From NCBI GenBank assembly GCA_948470475.1, contig OX419347.1, forward strand, positions 17,887,675-17,951,674: 64,000 bases of DNA. The letters run 5' to 3'. Positions within the stretch are counted from its first letter, which is position 1, and each line of letters begins with the position of its first letter. This DNA comes from Galaxea fascicularis. Taxonomy: Eukaryota > Cnidaria > Anthozoa > Scleractinia > Euphylliidae. The notes beneath the pieces are model-generated. The model was not told the DNA's origin. It did not search any database and saw only the letters and a list, made by a program, of their open reading frames with translations. A program made the position numbers and the translations under genes. This document shows positions 50,825-62,036 of the stretch, piece by piece.

Positions 50825-51542
50825 AACAACGAGCAGTTTCATAGCGATCCGGTAAAAAAAACTGTTCCGCGCCGGAAAAACTGCTAAAGCTGATAGGCAA
50901 AGTGCGGATCTTTTTTACTTGTGTTACTAGATCGGTTTCTGGCTTGTTAAAGGAACGTTTGCCAAAGCTAACGTAGTTTGATATAGTAGGATCCTTTAAT
51001 CACACAAAATTGAACGAATGGACTTTCGCTTTCCGTCTTTTAAACCCGGATATCCCAAATCACAGAAATCTGTTTCCGTTTAACTACCATACTTTTTTAA
51101 TAGCCACCGAAATCGATAAAATCTGTTTGGTTTTAACCACAATACTTTTTTGAATAACCACCAAAATCGAAGAAATCTGTTTCGTTTTAACCACCATACG
51201 TTATTTTTTACTAACCACCGAAATTTATTTTTGTCTTACTTTGCTTCTCACCGAAATTACATAAACATATTTGGTACAAGTAATCAAAGTTAAAGCGTTA
51301 AGTTAAAGGCGATACAACAGACAACTGTTCTACAGAGAAACTGCTGCTATTTTATAAAATGTGAAACGAATGATATGCTGTTTTGTAAAATCTCTTGAAA
51401 TTCATTGGTTGAAGATGTTTTTCAACTACAATTATGAACGAGTCTTGTCAGGTATTAGATAAACAAAAACATATTATTATGGCATTTTAGTGGTTGAATT
51501 TGTGTTTCACTAAGCTGATAGAATAGGAAGGTAAACAAAGCG
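50825..51542. other. 3' flank of receptor gene
   Basis: No coding seen. The stretch 51055-51250 contains three to four tandem units of an AAATCTGTTT.GTTTTAACCA word with ACCGAAATC, a local short repeat of about 60 bp. Confidence 0.5.
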
Positions 51543-51704
51543 AGTCGAACCTCTATTAAACGGCCACCCTCTATACGGCGGCTAGTAGTCTAAATCCCAG
51601 TGTCGGTTCTTCTATTGTTTTTTTGCCTCTGATAAGCGGCCAGCCCCCAATAAGCGGACACTTTCCATTTCCCCGAGGGTGGCCGCTTAATAGGGGGTTT
51701 AACT
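51543..51704. mobile_element. GGCCGCTTAATAG-type MITE
   Basis: Left GTCGAACCTCTATTAAACGG plus CCACC is inverted at right as GGTGGCCGCTTAATAGGGG and TTTAAC. This 160 bp element with about 28 bp imperfect inverted ends belongs to a MITE style common in marine invertebrate genomes. A degraded partial copy lies near 33735-33840. Confidence 0.75.
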
Positions 51705-53085
51705 GTATTTACCAGCCTTACAAGCTCTCAGTTGACGGGCTTGAAGGCTCAGTTGATAGGACAGAAGCCTGCAACGGTTTTGCTCAGTGAAGTCGTGGGT
51801 TTTAGACATGACCTGTTAGGCTTTCTGTGTGCATCTATGTGCATAAGTTGCTATGATAACTGCAACGCCCTTGTGGCAAAACCCTTGAAACTGAATTCCC
51901 TCTCGTGAGAAAACAACGAGGACACGCAGTCCTCACCTATATCTAAAATGGGTCATCTTGAAAGAGATTGGCATAGCTCACGAACAAAACAAGTTCGCTC
52001 AGTAGGTCACTGTTTAATTTTGCAAAGCATGCTCTATATAAATCCTTCACCGCGCGCTGTTAGTCGCGTTATCGACCCACGCTCTTCGAATGTTCTCGCG
52101 TCTAAGACAAGTCAGGCTTCAATCCACGTGTACATTCTGTGGAGACTCTCGCAAATGACAGCAGCGGTATTTCACAACCAACAAAATTTAACATCAAACA
52201 AATGCCTAATAAATACAACTGCACATAACTGACAATTCGTAACTCACTTCCAAGTGTCAAACGAAGCAAAGAGTCTGAAGAATGAATAATGGTGGTGAAG
52301 ATACTGATTTCAAATCACAACCTAAAGTTGTTCCATTTTTGAAGTGTTTTCGGCTCCTTTCCGCGTACCTTGATCCGTTTAATACCCATTTAATATATGC
52401 AGCAGGGCAGACCTTAGCCTCGACCTTGGTTTCAACGGCACATTCTCCCAACCTGGGCCACCCTGCGGAAGTAACGTCATCGCGATTTTAGGAATTTTAA
52501 AATTCGTTTCGTTTTGTCAATGAACTGGTCAAAGTCCAAATGACAATTACTCTGTAAAGTCGTCGATGTCTGTCGTGTTTACGGCTACGAACTTATCTAC
52601 GATATTTCAGCCCAAAATCATACAACTCGGGTTGCAACTCCGTGGTAACAGAAGTTTTTGCCCAGCGGCGTCTTGAGGCAATAATCCGTTGTGTATTCCC
52701 ACTCCATGTGTCGTGTGAGCAGTTGATGCATTGGAGAGGGCTTTTTGAACAAGACGCAAGAGAAGTCACTTCCATAATGTGCGTAATGTTCACCCTTCCC
52801 CCCCCCCCCCCTCAACTGAAGGTGCTTTCTTATAGCTTTCTTATAGTGGTATAAAATTCTAGTTTCTATGAATGTTGAAGGGTATGTTTCCAATGGACGA
52901 TATATCTTTCTTTCATGACGTCTAAATGTCGCATATCATGGTGCTCAGCTAATGCGACATGATCGAAGTCAGGCCAGGAAAGTCACAATACAGGGAAACG
53001 ATTGTGAGCTTGGAATCGAAACCATTCTTGCCATTTGAGTAGACGTACATTTAACAGCGACACCAAAGCCTTAAAACAAAATCGA
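51705..53085. other. No supportable gene
   Basis: Short frames on both strands at 51948-52893 lack domains and splice support. Confidence 0.35.
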
Positions 53086-53450
53086 ATTCTGGGAAAGCTT
53101 TAATCCAAAGGTTGTTTCTCGGAAACTTCCTCATAGAATGGAATTGGAACATTGCCCAACCTCGCACCCAGGCCTTCCTCAAACACAAGTTGAATTCTTA
53201 GAAAACTGTAATCCAACCGCTAAAGTTTCTAGATACCATCCGTCGTGCATGTCAACACATACGTGGAAATACAGCATTGCCCAACATTGATCTCCTGACT
53301 TTCTCTAAAAGGAACCCCAGTTTTTAAGAAAAGTGAAAGACAATGGTTGTTACTCAGAAACTTCTCCTTAGAAAGGCATGGGACGATGTACAGCATCATC
53401 AATTACGTGATCTGTCTTTAACAAATCAAAACAATTCCACGAAAACCAGA
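53086..53450. repeat. Local Ly6-cluster repeat, copy 1
   Basis: Words AATCCAAAGGTTGTTTCT, GGAACATTGCCCAACCTC, CACCCAGGCC, CAAACACAAGT, TTAGAAAACTGTAATC and CAGAAACTTCTCCTTAG recur in tandem-like order. The same words recur at 55264-55650 and 58200-58530, always between Ly6-like first exons. Confidence 0.65.
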
Positions 53451-53507
53451 ATACGTTGGCTGATTTTTCTCAGAAACCTCTATTTCGACCGGAATCGCAG
53501 GATTACC

Positions 53508-53765
53508 CGGGGGAGGGGGGGGGGGTATGTGCCTCCCCAAAGGGTATGGTTTTTGAGCCGTTTTGGTCTGAAAACGGGTATAGATTTTGACCATTATGGT
53601 CTTAAATCGGGTATGGTTTTAAAGGGAACAACGAAAGCGTATAAACGTATAAACGGGTGTGGAAAATGGAATGTTTTGGTCTGAAATAGGGTTAGGATTT
53701 GGAGAATCGGGCGGCACACCTCTACCAAGAATTCCGAGGAGTACCCCCCCTCCCCGGGATCACAG
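53508..53765. mobile_element. Poly-G/poly-C-ended MITE
   Basis: Left end GGATTACCCGGGGGAGGGGG is inverted at the right by CCCCCCTCCCCGGGATCAC. The interior has tandem GGGTAT.GTTTT.A words. Ends of this type are common in cnidarian repeats. Confidence 0.65.
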
Positions 53766-53829
53766 ACAAAGCGATATCAATTGACGTCAAACAAAAGGGG
53801 CTATGACGTTACCATGGAAATGAAATGCC

Positions 53830-53932
53830 GCATCTTTGACCTTCTTCTCACAGATCTGGTGTCATTATCGTTTCGTCTGCGTCCACGGAACACGCGCTTC
53901 CCACCATCAACTTTTATTCACTTTGATCGAAG
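53830..53932 (+). promoter_or_regulatory. Conserved 5' block of Ly6-like gene A
   Basis: TTTCGTCTGCG, CACGCGCTTCCCACCATCAA and CTTTGATCGAAGATGG here match the block ending at 62036 before gene B (TTTCGTCTGAGG, ACTTTCCACCATCAAC, CTTTGATGGAAGATGG). Conservation above the ATG in both copies marks a shared 5' UTR or core promoter. No TATA box was recognised. Confidence 0.55.
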
Positions 53933-56900
53933 ATGGATATCGTTAAACTAACGATCATTTTGGTTCTCTACTTTGCTACAGTGAAAGCAGCCGGTAAGTG
54001 TGGTGGCAGTCTATTTCTGGGTGTGACCGTCCGTTTGTACAATTCGCAGTTTAGTCGTTCATCAGGGATTTCAGTAGTTCTTCTTTTTAGGGACTTTAAT
54101 GAGTTTCAGTACATTTCGTTGTGTGTTTTTGTTGTACTAAAAGGCATGAAAGTAGTTGACTTACATTAATAGTTTGAAAAATTAAGTGAGGGAGAAGAAA
54201 ACAAATCTTCGCTCGAAAGCAACGCTCCCGATTTAGAGGTCGTCATTAATTGTTTCAAATCCTTATTCTGTTAGTATATATATACTCTTCTAAAAACGTT
54301 CCAGTGTGCACACTAAATCCCTTTATGCCTGGTTTCCATATGATCGCTACGATCGCCACGATCTTTGCAGTCGCTGCGATCGCGGGAAAAAGAGAGACCA
54401 GTAATCGCTGCGAAAACCAAAATTCAACGATTGATATAATTTGCATGTCTATGGCAAGCCGTCACTGCCAAAAGCCCTTCGAGTTTTAAATCTTGCTCCA
54501 ACTGCCTTTTAACATTGGCGAGTTGCAAATCTTCAATGGTGAGATTAAAAAAGGTATGGGCGAATTTGGTAAAGTGATGGTTGAGTCTTGTTTGGGAAGC
54601 TTCAGTTCTCGCTAGCAAGTTACGATCCATTTCTCGCTAGCGAGTTTTCAATTTTTGACAGCTAGCGAGAAATTGAAAACTCGCTAGCGAGAAACTGAAA
54701 ACTCGCTAGCGAGAAATTGAAAACTCGCTAGCAAGAAACTGAAAACTCGCTAGCGAGAAATTGAAAACTCGCTAGCGAGAAACTGAAAACTCGCTAGCGA
54801 GAAATTGAAAACTCGCTAGCGAGAAATGAAAAACTCGCTAGCGAGAACTGAAGCTTCCCAAACAAGACTCAACCATCTCTTTACTAAATTCGCCCATACC
54901 TTTTCCAATCTCACCATTGAAGATTGGCAACTCGCCAATGTTAAAAGGCGGTTGGACCAAGATTTAAAACTCGAAGGGCTTTTGGCAGTAACGGCTTGCC
55001 ATACATGTCCGTTGAAATAAAGGCCATTTGGGAAAGTTTGATCGCTGCGATCGCCACGATCGTCGAGATAGAAATTTTTCTACCTCAGCGATTGCAGCAA
55101 TCGCAGTCGCTACGATCGCTGCAGTAGCAGACCAAGGCGTTTCCATATGATCGCTACGATCGCTGCGGTGGCTGAACACGTTTCTCGGCGATCGCAGCTA
55201 TTACGGCGATCATATTGAAACCAGGCATTATATAGGCATATATTTTACATCGTTATCGCCGTCTAGAAACTTCAATCCAAAGGTTGTTTCTAAACAGAAG
55301 AAAATGCAAAAATGGTGTATTGGAACGTTGCCCGACCTCCACCCAGGCCTCTCTCAAACACAAGTCCAATTAGAAAACTGTTATCGAGTCGCTGACGTTT
55401 CTCAGAAACGTTTACCAAAGGAACAGCGGAAGTGCAGCCTTATGCAACCTCGATCCCAGGCCTTTCTTAATAAATAACCGGAATTATACATGGATTCACT
55501 TTTGTCAGAAACCACAGCATAGAACTTTGACATAGACGGGACTGGAGCGTTCCTAAACTTCGATTTCAGGTGTTTCTCAAAAGATAAGTCAATTTGCAAG
55601 AATATTATAATCGCATCGGATGTAAAACGCTTCTCATAAACTTGTAGTTAGGCTGGAATTACATTATTGTCTAACCTTGGTTCAACAAGTCGAACTCATT
55701 GAAAACGGCTGTAATGCAATCAGTTGAAGCACCTGTACTACTTACACCGGAATCGGAGCCCCTCCTGGCCTCCAGTGGTAGCAGGACATACCACGTTATG
55801 AAGGTTTCTACGCTGAAAACGAACCTCGTATCTTCGGAAGAAGTATTGAGAGAGTGCCAAAGGTAATTAATGACGGTCAATTTAATATTATAACATTTTC
55901 AATGAGGAGGTTGAAAAGAAATCCTAAACTTCACAGACTTAAAGCCTGTAAGTAGACGCTCACAACAAAGTGACAGAGGATAATTGCTCCCCTCACCTGC
56001 CACGCCCTCCACCACCTATCTCTTTAGATCTCACACGAGATAAGTAACTATTTGTTGTTCTTTCTAAACGTAGGCCCTGGAATGTGTGCAGGCCAATGTT
56101 TAGCCGGTGACCTACAAACATATGAAGCGTGCACTGCCACAGGCAAGAACATGAGTTGCACTGCGTCCCAGTATTCGTTTGGCGTCTCACACTGCTTTGT
56201 AGCTAGAGGAGATTACACCGATTTGAGCGACCAATCTAAAGGCACTGGAGCCATCAATGGATGCATTAATTGTGCGGGTAAGAGTTCAAGCGATACAGTG
56301 CTGAAATATGATGTTTCCATATCAGACATTGCTCTTCTTTTCTTATTCTGTTAAAAATTGTAAACAATACGAAGTACAAAGTAAAGTATTGTTGTTGCTG
56401 TTGTTGTTCGAAATTTAGTTAGGAAATTATCCTGAATCTACAATTGAAAAAAAAAAACTTTAGGGGATCGCGCTTTTTCATCGGCGGCCCCTACCTTATG
56501 GAACAGTCTGCCCCTTCATATCCGCCTTGTGGACAATTTTGAACGTTTTAAATCTGTACTTAAGACGCATCTTTTTAAATTAGCTTTTGATATGTAATGC
56601 TTAATTCTTATGGTCATTTTATTTTTTATTTTAATTATTTATTTTTTTACTCTTTCTTGTTTTTAATAATATTTTTAAGTATCAATTGTTACGCGCTTTT
56701 GATCATATTTGCATGGAAAAGGCGCGTTATAAATTTTTAATTATTATTATTATTATTAATTGACGGGTCGAACAGTAAATCCATTTTCTTTCGTCTTCTT
56801 TTAGACAAGGAAAAAGCTTGCGAACAACTCAAGAAGGCGTTCCGAACGCAGATGAATGTGGATGTCACCTCTTGTGACATTGAATGCTGCACAACCAAAA

Positions 56901-57010
56901 TGTGCAACTCTGGAGTGGACCCACCCACAGCACCAACGGGGCATGGATTCGCAGCCACTGGCAGTCCATTTATTCTCCTTGCCGCCTTTGCAGTCTACGT
57001 TGGTTTCTAG
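53933..57010 (+). CDS. Ly6/uPAR-like GPI-anchored protein A
   Basis: Three exons, 53933-53993, 56074-56277 and 56805-57010, all in phase 1, encode 156 residues. A signal peptide (MDIVKLTIILVLYFATVKAA) is followed by a Cys-rich domain with 12 Cys: GMCAGQC, YEAC, MSC, SHC, NGC, NCA, KAC, TSC, ECC and MCN. The last part, CCTTKMCN, is the CC....CN ending of the Ly6/uPAR three-finger family. A Pro/Thr/Gly linker and a hydrophobic C-terminus (SPFILLAAFAVYVGF) suggest a GPI signal. The product should sit on the outer cell surface or be secreted; ligand unknown. Intron 1 holds the 902 bp foldback element and intron 2 a LINE end. Close paralogue of gene B (62037-63658). Confidence 0.88.
54326..55227. 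mobile_element. 902 bp foldback element, PIF/Harbinger-like TTA target site
   Basis: The ends are inverted: TGCCTGGTTTCCATATGATC at 54326 and GATCATATTGAAACCAGGCA at the right end. TTA flanks both sides (54323-54325, 55228-55230), the three-base duplication typical of PIF/Harbinger elements. Both arms are several hundred bases long and include ATCGCTACGATCGC-type words. Each also holds an inward-mirrored open frame of about 60 residues containing ARTEASQTRLNH and LANVKR. The centre is a 22 bp palindrome array. There is no transposase, so it is non-autonomous. It sits in intron 1 of Ly6-like gene A. Confidence 0.85.
54630..54850. repeat. 22 bp array of the palindrome CTCGCTAGCGAG
   Basis: About nine units, each a perfect 12 bp palindrome CTCGCTAGCGAG separated by AAATTGAAAA or AAACTGAAAA, which mostly alternate. 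It occupies the centre of the foldback element. Confidence 0.95.
55264..55650. repeat. Local Ly6-cluster repeat, copy 2
   Basis: Shares CAATCCAAAGGTTGTTTCTA, GGAACGTTGCCCGACCTC, CACCCAGGCC, CAAACACAAGTC and TTAGAAAACTGTTATCGA with copies at 53086 and 58200. Confidence 0.65.
56463..56757 (+). mobile_element. CR1/L2-like LINE 3' end
   Basis: A 44-residue frame ending at TAA 56595-56597 reads GDRAFSSAAPTLWNSLPLHI and ends FKSVLKTHLFKLAFDM, the typical last residues of CR1/L2-type LINE ORF2. A short 3' UTR with GGCGCGTTATAAATTT and an (ATT)n tail follows. 5' truncated; in intron 2 of Ly6-like gene A, same orientation. Confidence 0.85.
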
Positions 57011-57305
57011 TGCTACAATAGGCGCTTTAAGCCATTTCCAGGGTTCATATAGTACAAGTTTGCGTTTCTCAGGAGTGCCTGTGTTTAGAGTTGCTAAATG
57101 AACAATTCTTGGTGATTTTTATTTTCATGCTAGCATACCAAAAACTAAAGAGCGCCTTTGCATAGTTTGGTATTTTTTTCAATACTTTTTTTAAACAATT
57201 TTAACTCAAATGGTTCTAGAATTGTGTGCACTTGACCCTCCGTAAGAGTTGTTTTAACTGGAACAGACAACGTTTGACTTGGTATTTTAGTAGATTAAAA
57301 GTTAC

Positions 57306-57349
57306 AATAAAACTGATTTGCATGAATGGATCAAGGTAGATAAAATAAA
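57306..57349 (+). other. Poly(A) signals, Ly6-like gene A
   Basis: AATAAA at 57306-57311 and again at 57344-57349. The surrounding 3' UTR (GATTTGCATGA, GGATCAA) matches that of gene B up to its AATAAA at 63924-63929. Confidence 0.6.
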
Positions 57350-58199
57350 ACGCAACTTGTGGTAATAAGTCAAAGTGCGCTTGTGGGTTTGTTTTCCTTC
57401 GAGTATGATTTGCTTTCCGGCTGCCTCTGGGCAGACTGAGCCACTTGTACACCCGAAAAACACTTAAAATCGCAAATTGGAAAGAAAGAAAGGGAGGACG
57501 CAAGATGGGAATCATGGAGCGAAGTAAGGAGAACAGCGGCTGACCAGGGAAGTGGAAATGCTCTGTGAACAGGTAACAGGTAATACGATTCGCTCTCCAT
57601 TGCTAACCAAGGTTATCCAGCTACATTATACCGATATGAAGTTCGAATGCAAGCAGTCTCTTTACATTCAGTGAACTGAGTTTAGCTTCCAAAAATACAT
57701 TTAACCGCGGTGCGCACTCTTTGAGCAGCAAGAGCCATTTCTCAGATCTCCAAAAACTGATCCCGGTGAATCCGAACATATAACACCTCGGGTTGAACTG
57801 CTCATGCCTTGGTTTCAGCCCCATGTTGGATCAGTTCTGTTTTCCTTCCATTTGTATTGTTTGAAGAAATCCGAATACGCTACTGTTTAATAATTTCCTA
57901 TTTTGTTCGACATCATGATAATTGATGTTTAGTGCAAATAACATCAGGGATGTCACTCGGGGACAGTCTCTCTCTCCAGTTGATGTTTTTGTTCTTCAAA
58001 ACAGCTTGGTAGTTCCTCCGGAGTTCTGGATCCACCGGTAAATTTACATCTCGGACACCCTTGATTCGTACGGTCCTCTGTTTTAGCAAAAAGCGCTGAC
58101 GCAATTGCTATGCCAAATCATGCTCCGTGACTCTCTTTTATGCTCCTGACGTCGCCATTTTTGTTTCCATCTTGGTGCCCGAGCTCTCTCGGTTTCAAA
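57350..58199. other. No supportable gene
   Basis: Minus-strand short frames here show no domain. Intergenic. Confidence 0.4.
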
Positions 58200-58530
58200 G
58201 TGGATGTTTCTCGGAATCTACATAGAGCGGTTTTCGAATTTTTCCAAACCTCGAACCAGGCATTTTTCATTCCTAGAAAACTGTGATCTAGTGGCTGGCG
58301 TTTCGCGGAAACACCGGAAAGACTTCCTCAAAGAAAAATTGCCGAGTTCTCAGAAAAGAAAAATACAATAGTTAATGCTACTAGGAAACTTCTCCTAGCA
58401 CTGGATTGTTGCTCAGCCAAATCAATTACCTTATCTTCATTATAAAATCAGAACAATTCCAAGCACAAGCAGAAGCGGTTGGCTGAGGTTTCGTGGAAAC
58501 TTCTACTTAGGCTTCCCTGCTGGCAGAGGT
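58200..58530. repeat. Local Ly6-cluster repeat, copy 3
   Basis: Diverged copy: GGATGTTTCTCGGAATCT, CCAAACCTCGAACCAGGC, TAGAAAACTGTGATC, CAGAAGCGGTTGGCTGAGG. Same family as 53086 and 55264. Confidence 0.6.
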
Positions 58531-58751
58531 CTCTGAAGAGAAACCTCTGCCGGTCCCCGAGGGGTCCTTTCATGTAGCCGCCGACCATATTCGGGGACGT
58601 TTCCGTTAGACAAAATGCTCATGCTCTGTTCCTATTATCTGCTGAAAACCCCCCATTGACATTGTGTCACAATGTCAATGGCGTTTCTGACTGGAAGGAG
58701 AATACACTTTAAAAAGGGTTTGTCAGTTATTAGAGAGAACGCCGGTGTGAA

Positions 58752-58831
58752 GACACACTTTGATTGAGGATTGATCTCGCTAAAACTAACCATCATATTG
58801 GCTGTCTACTTCATTAAAGTCAAAGCAGCTG
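58752..58831 (+). pseudogene. Relic first exon of a third Ly6-like copy
   Basis: TTGATCTCGCTAAAACTAAC, CATCATATTGGCTG and GTCAAAGCAGCTGGTAAG align with the signal-peptide exons of genes A and B, including the conserved donor. The ATG is lost and an extra A in CTAAAACTAAC breaks the frame. No matching exons 2 or 3 were seen between here and gene B. It marks a third tandem copy. Confidence 0.7.
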
Positions 58832-59810
58832 GTAAGCCAACATCATGGAGCAAATAAGATATATAATGTTATGTCAATCATAGGGTTCTGACTCGGCACC
58901 TGGTTCATTGAGAGAACAATAACTGTCAAGTAACTAAACTCAGTAAAACCAGTAGTATCTATTGGAAAATGAAGTAATGCGAGTAAAACGTCTGCACAAG
59001 AAGAGTGGTTTAGGGGCTCTTGTTAACATGTACTTGTCAGATGGTAAATAGCGTGACACCCATCCATGACAGATACGTGACGAGTACGTAATAGTTCCTC
59101 TTTCCCTGATCCGAGGCCGGACGAAATACATCAATTATTTCGAGACAAACATTGTACCCAGATGAAAACCAAACTGAAGGAATCTTTGCCAGGCTCTTAA
59201 AGTTTTTTTTTGTTTTTTCTCGTCTGGAGATGGAAATGGTGCATGTTTTGTCCCCTGCAAACAGGCTCTCCATGTGGGTTATTCGGAAAGATGATCACGT
59301 CGGTCTTCCATTGAATGGTGCGCCGTCATTGTCCCCCCTTTTTTAACGTGCACAATTCGAGAATAAATAGAAGCAAAAATGAAGAGCCTGTTCGCAGGCT
59401 AGTAATTATCTATTCCGGACATTAGCTTGGACTCCATGACCCGGTCAAATCCAATGCACTTCTGCAACCAGGAGGGGGACGTAAGGGTTCGCGGTGATAC
59501 GGTTTCGCGGAAAATTTTATTTTAACCTACGGTATTGCGGTTTTTCAAGACTGAGCGGATTGCGGTAATTTAAAGTTTTAGGACGCGGTAAACGGTGAAA
59601 AAATGCATATGCGGTGCTGCATTTTTACTAAATCACACTCGGATAGTAGTCGTTTCTTTTTTTGTTTTAGTTCACAAGCCAACGCGAGCCAAATGACACT
59701 ATTTGTCTTCCACGCGGTTTACAGTTAATACATGTTTTTGGTATTATTCAATGCTCAAACGTCGGCTCAGATGACTTTGTGGGCTGGGGATCGGATTTCT
59801 TTAGCTGTCC

Positions 59811-61372
59811 ATGAGGTCTCGAGAGACGATGGCGGGAAGCGGGGTTGACCAGACAAAAGAACCAGAAACTATTTTTTATGACGAAGGAAAAGGCGGAGAG
59901 GAGATTCGCAAGAAGGACAAATTTCGTTGCAAGGTCAATAAGAGCGAGAAGTGTCTCGTCAAATTGAGAAAAACAATTTGGTAAGTACTCTTACTACCTT
60001 GTTTAGTCAATTTCAAGTAGGTCGACAAGTCAAAGTCAATATTTATTAACATGGACTGTTAGACATTAATGTAAAAATACTTCAATAGTAATGACCATGA
60101 CCTTACCCGTAATATTTTTTAAATTTCGTGGGATCATCTGATGTAATCCCTGAAACTCCGCTCCCAGCTCGCATTAGGAGGCCTTGCTCGACGTTGCCCA
60201 GCAAAATCTTGCTCGAAAGTCTCGCTCAAACTCGCTCCGCTCGAAAATCGACACAGACAACTCTGTTTTATAAGAGCTTCTAGGTTACGAAATATCAGAG
60301 GTATGTTGTCTCTTTAAGATTACAGACTAAAAGGGATTCATAATGGAAAAGGATCATAAGGTCACGTCAAGGATTATAATTTAAGTGTAAAATCCTTATC
60401 ATTATTAACTTTTCCACAAGTCACGCTAATATCTCCCAGAACGGGTGTGCTCAGTTTCTCAAAGCAATTGGCTGCCTGTACAAAGCGTTTTCTGTACACA
60501 ACAAAGGTGCACGTTACACGGTCAAGTCAACAGAAGAAGCTATTGGCCTTGTAAAGCAATGCAGAGATATGCTTGACGAGAATACCTCCAATATTCAAGG
60601 AGCCACTGGCATCAAAACCACCGTAAATGGACCGCAAGGGCACGTGTCGGCTAGGACAATAGCATTAATTACCATGATGGACAAGGGCCTACAGAGACTG
60701 TACGCTAACCTGGAAAAGTTTAATTACAAGCATACAAATCTGCTGAGCTGTATGATACTAGATGTAGAAAATTGCCACTCCCCTAATCCACTGTCCACCA
60801 TCAGCAAGGGAACATGTCAGTGGCAAAGTACCGCTGGTCATTCGGCGTAGCAATGGAAGAGGCAGTAAAACGGATGACTAGTTGGGCGGCAAGCAGGTGA
60901 TCTTGGTATCCCAAACCTGAGGGATCGTTGCTGCTGTCGCAGGCAGGTTCCGTTCATGAAACCTCTCGCAAGCGTCGATATGTGCTCAGCTGACTGCGAT
61001 GCACTCAGGGACTGGACATCCTCCTACGGTGCTGCGGTAAGACGACACATTGTACGCCAAGAGACCACCATGGCACAACATGGGACATTCCCTGAGTTTA
61101 TGTATCAAAGACAATGCGAAATCGCAGAAGAACCTATATATGTATATATTGCTTTTGTCGAACAGATCAATACAGCAGAAGCTGTAACAGAAAACGAAAT
61201 GGCGGAGGAAGCAGGAGATGAGTTTGGCGAAAGAAGTGACGAAGAAGTCGGCGATGGTCCGGAGGTTTCCACGCTAATACAAGGAGAAATTGGAAGCTCA
61301 GTAACGTTTCTCCACGGAGCAGGAACTCGCTTCCGGAGAGCTCTGCGTTTTAACAATCGTCTGCTCTACTGA
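59811..61372 (+). pseudogene. Decayed repeat-family gene with C-terminal RFNNRLLY
   Basis: An ATG frame at 59811-59979 (MRSRETMAGSGVDQTK...) ends at a GTAAGT donor. Further on, one frame over about 60437-60850 reads NGCAQFLKAIGCLYKAFSVH and QGHVSARTIALITMMDKGLQ. It shifts frame near 60815, hits a stop at 60897, and a last frame resumes at 60956-61372. That frame reads TTMAQHGTFPEFMYQRQCEI, an acidic middle (EEAGDEFGERSDEEVGDG) and FLHGAGTRFRRALRFNNRLLY. The pieces look like one protein broken by frameshifts. The style recalls a multi-copy protein family scattered in cnidarian genomes, but I cannot name it. A two-exon gene with a real intron near 59980-60436 is possible, though phases do not fit simply. 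Confidence 0.5.
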
Positions 61373-61939
61373 CTTCTTCAAATGACTGCGTCAACTTCTA
61401 GCCTTTAGAGACTCCTTATCATGGACTCTAAACGACGTAATTGGACTTACTAGACCTAAGCGCGTCATGTCAAAGTACATGCATAATCCAAGATACTCAG
61501 GGACTGCAGTAAGATCAGTTATGGACCGGATATAATTTAACACTAAAGTACTTTTAGCGTTTGTGTTAATATCAGCGTACACTGCAGGTCATATTTTTAA
61601 TGGTAGAAGGACTTTGCGAAACTTTGTCTAGACAAACTCTCACGTTTTTTAGCGTGAATATGTCGAATTTTTACAGTTCGAAGGGCAAAGTTTGCCGTTC
61701 ACGCTAGCTCGAAAATGGTAGTAAGAGACCTTAGAACAAAAGGAAGGTGATGATGATGCGGTATCACGTGTACCGGTACTGCCTTTTTTCACGGGAAAGA
61801 TAGTCTAAAAAGAAATTGCTCTGTAAAACTGATTCCGTGACATAGCCTTAGTATGGGAGTTGTACGCTCCTAATGATGGGCTCCTGACAATATCCTAAGT
61901 GTTCTGCCAGCACATTCCTCACGTAATGAAGTGCTATAT

Positions 61940-62036
61940 ATCTAACTCGATCCTAAGGCATCTTGCATCATTGTGGTTTCGTCTGAGGCGAACGCGCACT
62001 TTCCACCATCAACGTTTTGACTGCCTTTGATGGAAG
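61940..62036 (+). promoter_or_regulatory. Conserved 5' block of Ly6-like gene B
   Basis: Matches the block before gene A: TTTCGTCTGAGG, ACGCGCACTTTCCACCATCA, CCTTTGATGGAAG. An upstream ATG at 62030 overlaps this block out of frame with the true ATG at 62037 and could dampen translation. Confidence 0.5.

Noticed and set aside
54630..54850. CRISPR-like array
   Set aside because: Regular 22 bp pitch, but the 'spacers' are the same ten bases in two alternating forms and the setting is a eukaryotic intron. It is a palindrome satellite inside a foldback element.
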